Source of the DNA: an uncultured Collinsella sp.
GTDB taxonomy: Bacteria > Actinomycetota > Coriobacteriia > Coriobacteriales > Coriobacteriaceae
Length of the DNA stretch: 50,879 nucleotides
Direction of reading: 5' to 3'
NCBI GenBank assembly: GCA_902494625.1
Contig: CABUUB010000007.1
Location: 1-50,879 of the forward strand
Below the pieces are notes generated by a model. The model saw nothing but the letters and a program-made list of their open reading frames with translations, was not told the DNA's origin and searched no databases. The position numbers and the translations under genes are program-made. Below are positions 14,339-22,900 of this stretch, piece by piece; the first letter of the stretch is position 1, and each line of letters begins with the position of its first letter.

Positions 14339-16579
14339 TTAGTCAAACAAGCTCGGCATGTCGTTTTCCTTCATGAGGGCACCGGCGGAGGGTAGGCTCT
14401 GCGCGGTAAACTTCTCGGCTGAGACGCCGGCGCCAAGGATCTCCTCGGTCGTGCCGACGGTGGTGACCGAGCGGCCCTTCTTGGCCGTAAAGGCCTGGAC
14501 GCCCTGCGTGTTGGTGGTCGTCTTGGTCTTGAGCAGCGACGTGTTGAAGTTCATCAGGCGATAGTCGCTCGAGACCAGCGCGATGTCGCGATCTTCCTTG
14601 AGCACCTGGGCATACAGCAGCTTGCTGCCACCGTAGATGGCGTTCTTGAGGCGCTTGCGGTTGGTCTTGGTGACGTATCCGGAAAGCGCGACGCGCACCA
14701 CGCGGCCATTTTCAAAGACAAACAGCGCATCGGCCTTGTAGTCCTCGGGGTCGATGACCCAGATGACACTCTCGTCGGGTTCCATCTCAAGATCGGTCGG
14801 CAGGTACGAGCCCAGCTGGGCCGACTTGGTATCCTCAAACGCCGCGACCTTGCACTTGTACACCTGGCTTTTGTTGGTAAAGACCAGCAGTTCGTGCGTG
14901 TTGGAGGACGGGAACTCGATAAAGGGTTTGTCGCCGTCCTTGTACTTGAGCGTGGTCGCCTTCTTGAGCACGCGGTCGGTCATCTTTTTGAGGTAGCCCT
15001 CGCGCGAGAGCATGATGGTGACCGGGTACTCCTCGACCTCGGGCTCCAAGCTTACCTCGATAACCTCATGGGGCTCGATCCTGCCCGTGCGACGCGGCAT
15101 CACATATTTCTTGTTGACCGCGGCCAGCTCGTCGCTGATGACCTTCTTGATGTTCTCCTCGCTCGAGAGGGTCTCCTCAAGCTCGGCGATCTCGCCTTCG
15201 AGCTTGGCGATGTCCTTGGTGCGGTTGAGGATGTACTCCTCGTTGATGTTGCGGAGCTTAAGTTCGGCAACAAACTCGGCCTGGGTCTCGTCGATGTCGA
15301 AACCCTTCATAAGGTTGGGCACGACCTCGGCCTCGAGCTTGGTGCCACGGATGATGGCGATCGCTTTGTCGATGTCGAGCAGGATCGCCTCAAGGCCGTG
15401 CAGCAAGTGCAGGCGCTCGGACTTTTTGCCCAGGTCAAAGTTAATGCGGCGACGTGTGGACTCAATACGCCACGTAACCCACTCGTGCAGGATTTGGCGC
15501 ACGCCCATAACGCGGGGATAGCCGTCGACCAGCACGTTAAAGTTGCACGAGAACGAATCCTGCAGCGTGGTCGAGCGATAGAGCTTGGCCATGAGCTTGT
15601 CGGGGTCGACACCGCGCTTAATGTCGATGGCGATGCGCAGACCCGAAAGGTCGGTCTCGTCGCGGATGTCGGCAATCTCCTTGACCTTGCCCTCCTTGGA
15701 GAGCTTGACGATGCGCTCGATGATGACATCGGTCTTGGTGGTGTAGGGAATCTCGTAGACCTCGATGATGCGCTCTTCGGGGATCCAACGCCAGCGGGAG
15801 CGAATCTGGAAGCTGCCCAGGCCGGTCTCGACGATCTTTTCCATCTCTTCGCGGCGGTAGATGATCTCGCCGCCGGTCGAGAAGTCGGGCATGGGCATGT
15901 ACTCGAGCAGGTCGCAGTCGGGATCCTGCAGGTAATGCATCGTGGCGGTACAGACCTCGTTGAGGTTGAAGCCGCAGATGTCGGACGCCATGGCGACGCC
16001 GATGCCCTTGTTGGCCGAGACGAGGATGTTGGGGAACGTGGTGGGCAGCAGGCGCGGCTCCTTCATAGCGCCGTCGTAGCTGTCAACGAAGTCGACCGGG
16101 TCCTTGTCGATGTCCTTGAAGATCTCTGCACTGATGGGGGAGAGCTTGGCCTCGGTGTAACGCGAGGCGGCGTAGCTCAGGTCGCCCGAATAGTACTTGC
16201 CAAAGTTGCCCTTCGACTCAACGAACGGCGCGAGCAGCGCCTCGTTGCCAGTGGCCAGGCGCACCATCGTCTCGTAGATCGCGGCGTCGCCGTGCGGGTT
16301 GAGCTTCATGGTCTGGCCCACGATATTGGCGCTCTTTTGGCGCTCGCCCTTGAGCAGACCCATTTTGTACATGGTGTAGAGCAGCTTGCGGTGCGAGGGC
16401 TTAAAGCCGTCGATCTCGGGGAACGCGCGCGAGACGTTGACGCTCATGGCGTAGGGCATGTAGTTGACCTCGAGCGTCTGCGTGATCGGCTGGTCGGTGA
16501 CCTCGGAGTGCAGGCCGATGACGTTCTCGGCGTTGACCTGCTTTTTCTTTGGCTGGTTCTTCGTCTTCTTCTTTGCCAC
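14339..16579 (-). CDS. Type IIA DNA topoisomerase subunit A (topoisomerase IV-like)
   Basis: A 746-residue DNA-cleaving subunit. The catalytic Tyr is Y141 in SRYTEAKLS, and the quinolone-binding region is HGDAAIYETMVR (96-107). There A99 stands where E. coli GyrA has S83, and E103 stands where it has D87; Ala at the first place is linked to intrinsic quinolone tolerance in other actinobacteria. The C-terminal domain has beta-pinwheel-like blades, but I see no glutamine-rich GyrA box, so decatenation rather than supercoiling is likely. A basic lysine-rich N-terminus precedes the fold. The start ATG has no strong ribosome binding site. The partner subunit is 45 bp upstream. Confidence 0.92.
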   Translation of the reverse strand: MAKKKTKNQPKKKQVNAENVIGLHSEVTDQPITQTLEVNYMPYAMSVNVSRAFPEIDGFKPSHRKLLYTMYKMGLLKGERQKSANIVGQTMKLNPHGDAAIYETMVRLATGNEALLAPFVESKGNFGKYYSGDLSYAASRYTEAKLSPISAEIFKDIDKDPVDFVDSYDGAMKEPRLLPTTFPNILVSANKGIGVAMASDICGFNLNEVCTATMHYLQDPDCDLLEYMPMPDFSTGGEIIYRREEMEKIVETGLGSFQIRSRWRWIPEERIIEVYEIPYTTKTDVIIERIVKLSKEGKVKEIADIRDETDLSGLRIAIDIKRGVDPDKLMAKLYRSTTLQDSFSCNFNVLVDGYPRVMGVRQILHEWVTWRIESTRRRINFDLGKKSERLHLLHGLEAILLDIDKAIAIIRGTKLEAEVVPNLMKGFDIDETQAEFVAELKLRNINEEYILNRTKDIAKLEGEIAELEETLSSEENIKKVISDELAAVNKKYVMPRRTGRIEPHEVIEVSLEPEVEEYPVTIMLSREGYLKKMTDRVLKKATTLKYKDGDKPFIEFPSSNTHELLVFTNKSQVYKCKVAAFEDTKSAQLGSYLPTDLEMEPDESVIWVIDPEDYKADALFVFENGRVVRVALSGYVTKTNRKRLKNAIYGGSKLLYAQVLKEDRDIALVSSDYRLMNFNTSLLKTKTTTNTQGVQAFTAKKGRSVTTVGTTEEILGAGVSAEKFTAQSLPSAGALMKENDMPSLFD

Positions 16580-16624
16580 GATTTCCTCTTGAACTTCTTA
16601 TGGGCCGTCGTTATCGATTTGCTG

Positions 16625-18622
16625 CTACTGCAGGTCCAGCTGGTCCAGGTATTCCTTGCCGTGCTCGGAGATATGGCGCTTGCGGCCAGCCTCGTCGTTG
16701 CCCAGCAACAGGTTGAACATGGTTTCCATCTTGGTGACGTCCTCGGGCTCCACCTTGATCAGGCGACGCGTCTCGGGGTTCATGGTGGTGAGCCACATCA
16801 TGTCCGGATCGTTCTCACCAAGACCCTTGGAGCGGTTGATGGAACACTTCTGGTCGCCGATTTCCTTGAGGATGCCGTTCTTCTCGAGCTCGGTGTAGGC
16901 AAAGTAGGTCTTCTCTTTGCAGTTGATCTCGTAGAGCGGCGACTCGGCGATATAGACGTAGCCCTCGTCGATAAGCGTGGGCACCAGTCGATAGAGCATG
17001 GTGAGCACAAGCGTGCGGATGTGATAACCGTCGACGTCGGCGTCCGTACAGATGATGACCTTGTTCCAGTTGAGGTTGTCCAAGTCGAAGGCGCCAAGGT
17101 TCTTGATGCGCTTGTCCTTGATCTCCACACCGCAGCCCAGTACGCGCATGAGGTCCATGATGATGTCGGACTTAAAGATGCGCGGATAATCCTCCTTCAG
17201 ACAGTTGAGGATCTTGCCTCGGACGGGCATGACACCCTGGAACTCGGCATCGCGCGAGGTGCGAATGGCGCCTGCTGCCGAGTCGCCCTCTACGATGTAG
17301 ATCTCGCGGCGGCTCTTGTCCTTGGAGCGGCAGTCGATGAACTTCTGCACACGGTTGGCCATGTCGGTCTTCTGCTGCAGGTTGGTCTTGATGCTCTGAC
17401 GCGTCTTCTCGGCGTTCTCGCGCGAGCGCTTGTTGATGAGCACCTGCTCCATGATCTTATTGGCGGCGTCTTTGTTTTCGATCAGGTAGGTCGAGAGACG
17501 CTCCTTAAAGAAGGCCGTCATGGCCTGCTGGATAAAGCGGTTGTTGATGGCCTTCTTGGTCTGGTTTTCGTAGGACGTCTGGGTGGAGAAGCAGTTGGTC
17601 ACTAGCACTAGGCAGTCCTGGACGTCTTGCCACTTAATGCCGCTCTCATTTTTGTTGTACTTGCCCTGTTGCTTGATGTAGGCATCGATGGCGCTGGTCA
17701 GAGCGCTGCGGGCCGCCTTTTCGGGTGAGCCGCCGTTCTCGAGCCACGATGAGTTGTGGTAGTACTCCTGCATCATGAAGGTGCGCGAGAAGCACATGCA
17801 CGCGGTGATCTTCACGTTGTAGTCGGGCAGGTCCTCGCGGTCGCGACCGCGACGGTCGGCCTCGATAAAGAAGGGCTCGGTAAGGTAGTCGGCACCGACC
17901 TTCTCGAGCACATAGTCCTCGATGCCCTTGGGATAGCAGAAGTCCTCTTCGGAGAACTCGCCATCGTCGCCCTCGATGCGCAGGCGGAAGGTCACGTTGG
18001 CGTTGACCACAGCCTGGCGGCGCATGGTCTCGCGATACCAATCGTGGGGAATGCTGATGGAGGTAAAGACCTCAAGGTCGGGGCGCCACTTGATGGTGGT
18101 GCCGGTACGGCCCTCGTCGCTGGGCTCGATCTCGAGTGCCTTCTTTTTGGCACCGACGACCTTGCCCTTCTTAAAGTGCAGGGAGTACTTGTTGCCGTCG
18201 CGCCAAACCGTGACGTCCATGTACTCGGAAGCGTACTGGGTCGCGCAGGAGCCCAGGCCGTTGGTGCCGAGCGAGAAGTCGTAGTCGCCGCCCTGGTTGT
18301 TGTTATACTTGCCGCCGGCGTAGAGCTCGCAAAAGACGAGCTCCCAGTTAAAGCGCTTCTCGGAAGGGTTCCAATCGAGCGGGCAGCCGCGGCCGTTATC
18401 CTCTACCTGGATAGAGCCATCGCGAAAGGCGGTGAGGGTGATGAGCTTGCCGTAGCCCTGGCGCGCCTCGTCAACGGCGTTGGACAGGATCTCGAAGGCG
18501 GCGTGTGCACAGCCATCGAGTCCGTCCGAGCCGAAGATGACGGCGGGGCGCAGACGTACGCGCTCCTCGTCCTTGAGCTGGCGGATACTGTCGTTACCAT
18601 AGTTTGCGGTGTTTTTTGCCAT
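16625..18622 (-). CDS. Type IIA DNA topoisomerase subunit B (topoisomerase IV-like)
   Basis: A 665-residue ATPase subunit. The GHKL ATP site is intact: E44 and N48 in FEILSNAVDEA, D75-N76-G in VEDNGRGC, and the lid GTNGLGS. The TOPRIM metal-binding motifs are IVEGDSAAG and CTDADVDGYHI, and SKGLGEND lies near the C-terminus. I start at ATG 18622; upstream sequence in the same frame lacks coding character and would add 86 residues. It is probably co-transcribed with subunit A. The lack of an inserted domain and the total length suit a ParE-like subunit. Confidence 0.92.
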   Translation of the reverse strand: MAKNTANYGNDSIRQLKDEERVRLRPAVIFGSDGLDGCAHAAFEILSNAVDEARQGYGKLITLTAFRDGSIQVEDNGRGCPLDWNPSEKRFNWELVFCELYAGGKYNNNQGGDYDFSLGTNGLGSCATQYASEYMDVTVWRDGNKYSLHFKKGKVVGAKKKALEIEPSDEGRTGTTIKWRPDLEVFTSISIPHDWYRETMRRQAVVNANVTFRLRIEGDDGEFSEEDFCYPKGIEDYVLEKVGADYLTEPFFIEADRRGRDREDLPDYNVKITACMCFSRTFMMQEYYHNSSWLENGGSPEKAARSALTSAIDAYIKQQGKYNKNESGIKWQDVQDCLVLVTNCFSTQTSYENQTKKAINNRFIQQAMTAFFKERLSTYLIENKDAANKIMEQVLINKRSRENAEKTRQSIKTNLQQKTDMANRVQKFIDCRSKDKSRREIYIVEGDSAAGAIRTSRDAEFQGVMPVRGKILNCLKEDYPRIFKSDIIMDLMRVLGCGVEIKDKRIKNLGAFDLDNLNWNKVIICTDADVDGYHIRTLVLTMLYRLVPTLIDEGYVYIAESPLYEINCKEKTYFAYTELEKNGILKEIGDQKCSINRSKGLGENDPDMMWLTTMNPETRRLIKVEPEDVTKMETMFNLLLGNDEAGRKRHISEHGKEYLDQLDLQ

Positions 18623-18804
18623 ACTCGCTCTCTCGGTGCTCCTTTGCTGCGTTTTAGTCATATAGATAGTCAAGGTAGCATAGCCAAGCCCGCAGACGAT
18701 TCCAACCAACACGAAATCCATCGAACAATCGTTCGGATTAACAGGGACAGTGTTTAGTGGTAGCGCGGCATTGTTAAACAAATTTGGATACAGATGAATT
18801 TTAT

Positions 18805-18832
18805 TTAATAGGGATCTAGTTTTACTAAACAA
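18805..18832 (-). promoter_or_regulatory. Possible promoter in the 451-bp gap upstream of topoisomerase B
   Basis: The gap 18623-19073 contains no gene I can support. On the minus strand TTGTTT (18827-18832) and TATTAA (18805-18810) are 16 bp apart, which could start the topoisomerase transcript with a leader of about 175 bases. The gap also has a small hairpin (ACTCGG 18889-18894 with CCGAGT 18901-18906, and CCGAGT again at 18916-18921). Confidence 0.3.
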
Positions 18833-18985
18833 AATCGAACGATGCTGATCGCACGAGCGGGCACATCGATCGACTATCAATCACGTTTACTCGGAGAAAC
18901 CCGAGTCGGTTTTGTCCGAGTAAGTTTGAATAGCGAATTGAAATTGGTATGTCTGCATGGCGATGACGAACATGGTTTCCATAAT

Positions 18986-19052
18986 GACAGATATAGTTGA
19001 CATCTTCTGATAGATGCAATATATTTCTGTCATGTTGCAACGGATATCTGTC
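18986..19052 (+). promoter_or_regulatory. Near-consensus promoter framed by inverted repeats
   Basis: TTGACA at 18997-19002 and TATATT at 19020-19025 are exactly 17 bp apart and drive the HTH gene at 19074. Around it, GACAGATAT (18986-18994) is complementary to ATATCTGTC (19044-19052), and ATGACAG (18984-18990) is complementary to CTGTCAT (19027-19033). The symmetry suggests an operator, most simply for autoregulation by the HTH protein. Confidence 0.7.
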
Positions 19053-19073
19053 CATTACTACGAAAGGAACTCC

Positions 19074-19304
19074 ATGCCGGGCAAAAAGAACCTACGCATG
19101 AAGGCGGCGCGCGCGGCGGTTGGCCTTTCGCAAGCTGACTTGGCCGAGGCCGTGGGCGTTACGCGCCAGACCGTCGGCCTGATCGAGGCGGGCGGCTACA
19201 ACCCCACGCTCAATTTGTGCGTGGCGATCTGCAAAGCGCTACGCGTTACGTTGAACGACTTGTTTTGGGAAGACGAGAGCGACGTCGACCCTAACGCTCT
19301 TTAG
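19074..19304 (+). CDS. XRE-family HTH regulator (76 residues)
   Basis: A single-domain Cro/CI-type repressor. Helices are visible at MKAARAAVGLSQADLAEAVG and TRQTVGLIEAGGYNPTL, then LCVAICKALRVTLNDLFW. I start at ATG 19074 after AAAGGAACT; the frame extends upstream to 19014, but that part overlaps the promoter. It is 9 bp before a membrane protein gene. Small XRE proteins of this YgzD-type subgroup commonly pair with a membrane protein of unknown function. Autorepression at 18986-19052 is inferred. Confidence 0.92.
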   Translation: MPGKKNLRMKAARAAVGLSQADLAEAVGVTRQTVGLIEAGGYNPTLNLCVAICKALRVTLNDLFWEDESDVDPNAL

Positions 19305-19313
19305 GATTTCGCT

Positions 19314-19898
19314 ATGAAATTTGAAGATTTAAAACTCGTGCAAAAGTGGCGTGAATATGCCGGCCCAAAGGATGAGCGCCTGGAGGCTGAGAGCGCGAAG
19401 ATTTACAAGATTGGTTTCGTGCTGCTTTCGTTTGGCATGTTGATGATATTTTTCTACCAGTTTATAGCTCGACAGGTTGCGTGGGTTCACAGCGACGCCA
19501 GTGAAATGCCGCATGGCTTTGCAACGCCGTTCGAGGCAGCCATGTATTTGTGGCTCATTCTCGTGATGTTGATTTGCGCAGGACTGCAAACGCGGAAGGG
19601 CTATGTCGATACCAATCGTTTTGGGCAAACCGAGCATCTTCCTGTTGGATATTTCCTGCTTGTCAGCGGTCTTAGCGGCGCCGCGTTCGCGCTTGTTATT
19701 GCCGCAATGCGCTGTATCGCTGAGGCGCAGATCGTACCGCTCGAAAGCGTCTTTTGGTTGGCGAACCTGGCCACGGGCGTGTTCTGCGGTGCGACGATTT
19801 TCGCGGCCACGTTTGCTGCCCTGTGCGCAACGTTTTTCACGGCGAAAAGACGCCGTGCCAAGCTCGAGGCAGAACTCGACTTCTCTGACGACATTTAA
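19314..19898 (+). CDS. Four-helix membrane protein, unknown function
   Basis: A 194-residue protein that I do not recognise with confidence. It has a charged N-terminal segment, then four likely transmembrane helices near residues 33-53, 75-95, 113-133 and 145-175, and a basic-then-acidic C-terminal tail (KRRRAKLEAELDF). It sits 9 bp after the small HTH gene and before a terminator, so the two form a bicistron. The pairing resembles HTH plus DUF3796/DUF6773-like membrane protein modules, but I cannot assign the family. Confidence 0.75.
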   Translation: MKFEDLKLVQKWREYAGPKDERLEAESAKIYKIGFVLLSFGMLMIFFYQFIARQVAWVHSDASEMPHGFATPFEAAMYLWLILVMLICAGLQTRKGYVDTNRFGQTEHLPVGYFLLVSGLSGAAFALVIAAMRCIAEAQIVPLESVFWLANLATGVFCGATIFAATFAALCATFFTAKRRRAKLEAELDFSDDI

Positions 19899-19903
19899 TG
19901 CGT

Positions 19904-19940
19904 AATGGGCTGGCTCTGGGTATCCAGAACCAGCCCATTT
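19904..19940. terminator. Hairpin after HTH/membrane pair
   Basis: A 10-bp stem AATGGGCTGG (19904-19913) / CCAGCCCATT (19930-19939), extended by CTGG/CCAG inside the loop. A short TTTGATGTT follows. It separates convergent genes and may act in both directions. Confidence 0.7.
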
Positions 19941-19987
19941 GATGTTCGATGAGCTGAGTCGGCGTCTCTTGTAAAAGTAACTAGGAG

Positions 19988-22900
19988 CTAGCGAGGCCTA
20001 TCCGAATTTACCTCATCGGTGGTGTCTTTTTCGAGTGCCGTGCGGCGGGCGCTGTAGGCGACGAGACCGGCGCCGGCTGCGGCGAGTGCTGCGGCGGCAG
20101 CCGTAAGGGGAGCGTTGACATCGCCCGTGCCCGCAAGCGCGCCCGCTTTTCCGGAGCGTTTGTTATTGCCGTGATCCTTGCCACTGCCGGAGCTGCTTCC
20201 GCCCGCGCCGCCGCCCTCGTCAGTACCGCCGCCACTCGAGCCACCATCGCCGTCTGCTGTCATCGGGGCGTCGTGAAGTCCTGTCGTATCCGCGCTGTCG
20301 CATACGCCGATCTGAACTTCCGAGCGCTCGCATGCCGCGTCGGGCACATGAAGCTCGTGCAGTACGGCACCCAGCGCCGAGTTTGCGCCTGGTCGAATTT
20401 CCTCGAGCGTTACGGGATCGAGCGCCACCAGATTACGCGCCTTCGCATACAGCGTTACGCGTTTGCCCACATCGTCGCTCCAACTCTCGGGGATGGCAAA
20501 GCTCATGCGGAACTGTGCCGTGCAACCCGGTGCCAGCACGGCGTTGCCGTTGTCGGCTACCAGCGGGTGCGTTGCAAAACGTGCGCCCAGCGTCTCGAGT
20601 GCATATTTCACGCGTGCCATATCGTTGTCCGAAGCGTCCTCGGCAAGCTCTGGATCGTAGATCGAAGCCATGCGTGCGCTCACTCCGAATCCGATGGATG
20701 CGCTGGAGAACGGCTGGCTGGAGCCCTCTCGGTACAGATCGATCGTTCCGGCGGTCAGCAAGGTGTTGCCGTCGTTTCGCACCGTGACCATGAAGGATTC
20801 GCCTGCCGCTCCGGGCACCACCGCGCCCGAGGTAGCGACCGCGCCCGTCGGAGTGGCACACGCCACCAAGGGCACTTCGATGCCGTGCAGCTCTGCCTCG
20901 CTCTTTTCCGCGCTCACAATGTGCGTGGCGAGCGTGGAGAGCATGCCTCCCGACGTCAAAAATGTCGTTATCTGATCGACGGGATGGTCCAGCTCGCACA
21001 TCGCGAACGGCTCTGTGAACAGATCGCCTGCCAAGGTGCTGGCGAAGATGCGGAAGTGCTTGCCCATCACTGCTACTGGGTTGCCTTCTTCGTCGTAGGT
21101 TTGTCCCACCTTGCCATCGGTGTTCTCTACATAGAGCACGCACCTGCCGTTGTTGCTTACGCTAAACGATGCCGGGCCACAGCCTGCGGCGCCCACGGGC
21201 TGCGTTGCAAATGCCGATGCGCCTCGCGTCCAAGTAATATGCTGCAGTTGCTCGTTGACGGTTGCCAAAAAGCCCGTGTGCTGCGGCCACGGCACCGCGT
21301 GGGGTACTGTGGCATCTGGCGACATAACGCCCCAACCCGCGATGGACTGGCCGATCACGGCGTACGACGCGCAGCCACAACCGCCTGTGGTCTCGTATGC
21401 AACGGGCACCACCATTTTGCCGTTGATATTCTCGGGCGCACCCAGCTCGATGCTCGACGGTGCTTGCGGAAAGCGGAGAACTTGACGGAACGTCAGGCTA
21501 TCGCCCGAAACGTCCGACCACAGGGTAAAGCACTCCAGCGCAACCTCAGCCTCACTGCCGAGCGCCTTTTCTGCGGTGGTTCCGCGGCGGTGGAGATAGG
21601 CACCCGACAGGCGCCCGTCGACCAGCGTCTTGCCCACCGTGATACGCGGGCACTGCAGGCAATGGCAGCCATCCTCCTGAAGGCGGCCGCGCGAGATGCT
21701 GCGCCACGACGTGTGCGACATCACGCGAACTCCGTCGTTGCTTATGCGCAGGCGCACAACGGACAGTATGCCGGCTGTGCTTGCCGTATCGAAAAGGGTG
21801 TTGTCGCCGTCAGGGCGCTCGCCCGAGACCAGCAGCACGTAAGCGTCCTGGTTTTCTCTTCCGTCCGTATATTCCACTACGTCGAAGTCGTAATCGAATA
21901 TGCCGTCGCGCTCCACGTCGCCCTCGCCAAACCCAAGGGGAAAGTCCACAGGCATGGGGGCAGACCACGTGCCGTTTGCCTTTGTGTGCACCACCAGGCG
22001 CGAGCGGCCATTGTCGCCGTAGCGCACCGAGGCGATACGGAACAAGCACTCCACGCCGGCAATCACCGTTAGCTTCATGTGGGCTTCGCTGAGCACGCCA
22101 GCAAACAGCACGTTGTCGCTCGAGGGCTTGATGCCGCCACGCTCGTCCTCCGATACACCAGCAGAATTGGCGTTGGGGTCCGCAGCGGCGTCCCTCGCCT
22201 GCCCGATACGGGTGTACTTATACATCGGCGCGGCGTTTTCGCCGTTCTCTATCAGTGTATGGACGAAATGCTCGATCTGCCCCGTGTCGTCGCTTTCTGC
22301 ATCTGCCTCGAGCTCAATGCGCGTGACCGCTTGATCCCAATCGCGCACGACGGGCGCGACGTTTACGACAGCGGCCTTAACCTCGGCGCGTGCGAGCAGC
22401 TCGGCGTTGGTGACGATGGTGGCCGATGCGATAAATTGCGGCACGCCGCCCGCCTCGATGTTGCTGGGCGTGCCGAAGCGGGCATCCAACGTGTAAGGCG
22501 TATCTCCACCCAATGCGAGCTCAGAGCGCTGGAGCACATACTGGTTGCCATTGTTCACCGACATATTCCACGAATCGAGGAGTGTGGGCCACGACCCCGA
22601 CCAAGCCTTGGTGGTCCACTTGAACATTACGAACTGGAGTATCACATCGACATCGACGTCTGCACCAACGCGCAGTCGCGGAAGCTGGTGTCCATCTGCC
22701 TTCTCGTACCCAATGAACAGCGTGAGGGATGCGGCGCCGCGCACGGCAGACGAAGCGACGCCTGCAACGCCGGCGCCAAAGGTGACGGCAAGCCCGATCT
22801 GGATGGTGAATGAGCCCGAGGTGTTTGAATAGTCGAGCGAAATGTTTTTAAAAAACGCCGCGCCGCTGCCGTGCGTGTGGGCACCCACGGCGAGCGCCAG

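Noticed and set aside
14894..17605. 903-residue plus-strand reading frame antisense to both topoisomerase genes
   Set aside because: It runs over two well-supported genes and the gap between them, has low-complexity Leu/Val/Asp/His content and no ribosome binding site; it is a by-product of high GC codon bias.
20171..22072. 633-residue frame antisense to the large surface protein
   Set aside because: Arg/Cys/His-rich shadow without domain or start signal; the minus-strand protein has leader and sorting signal.
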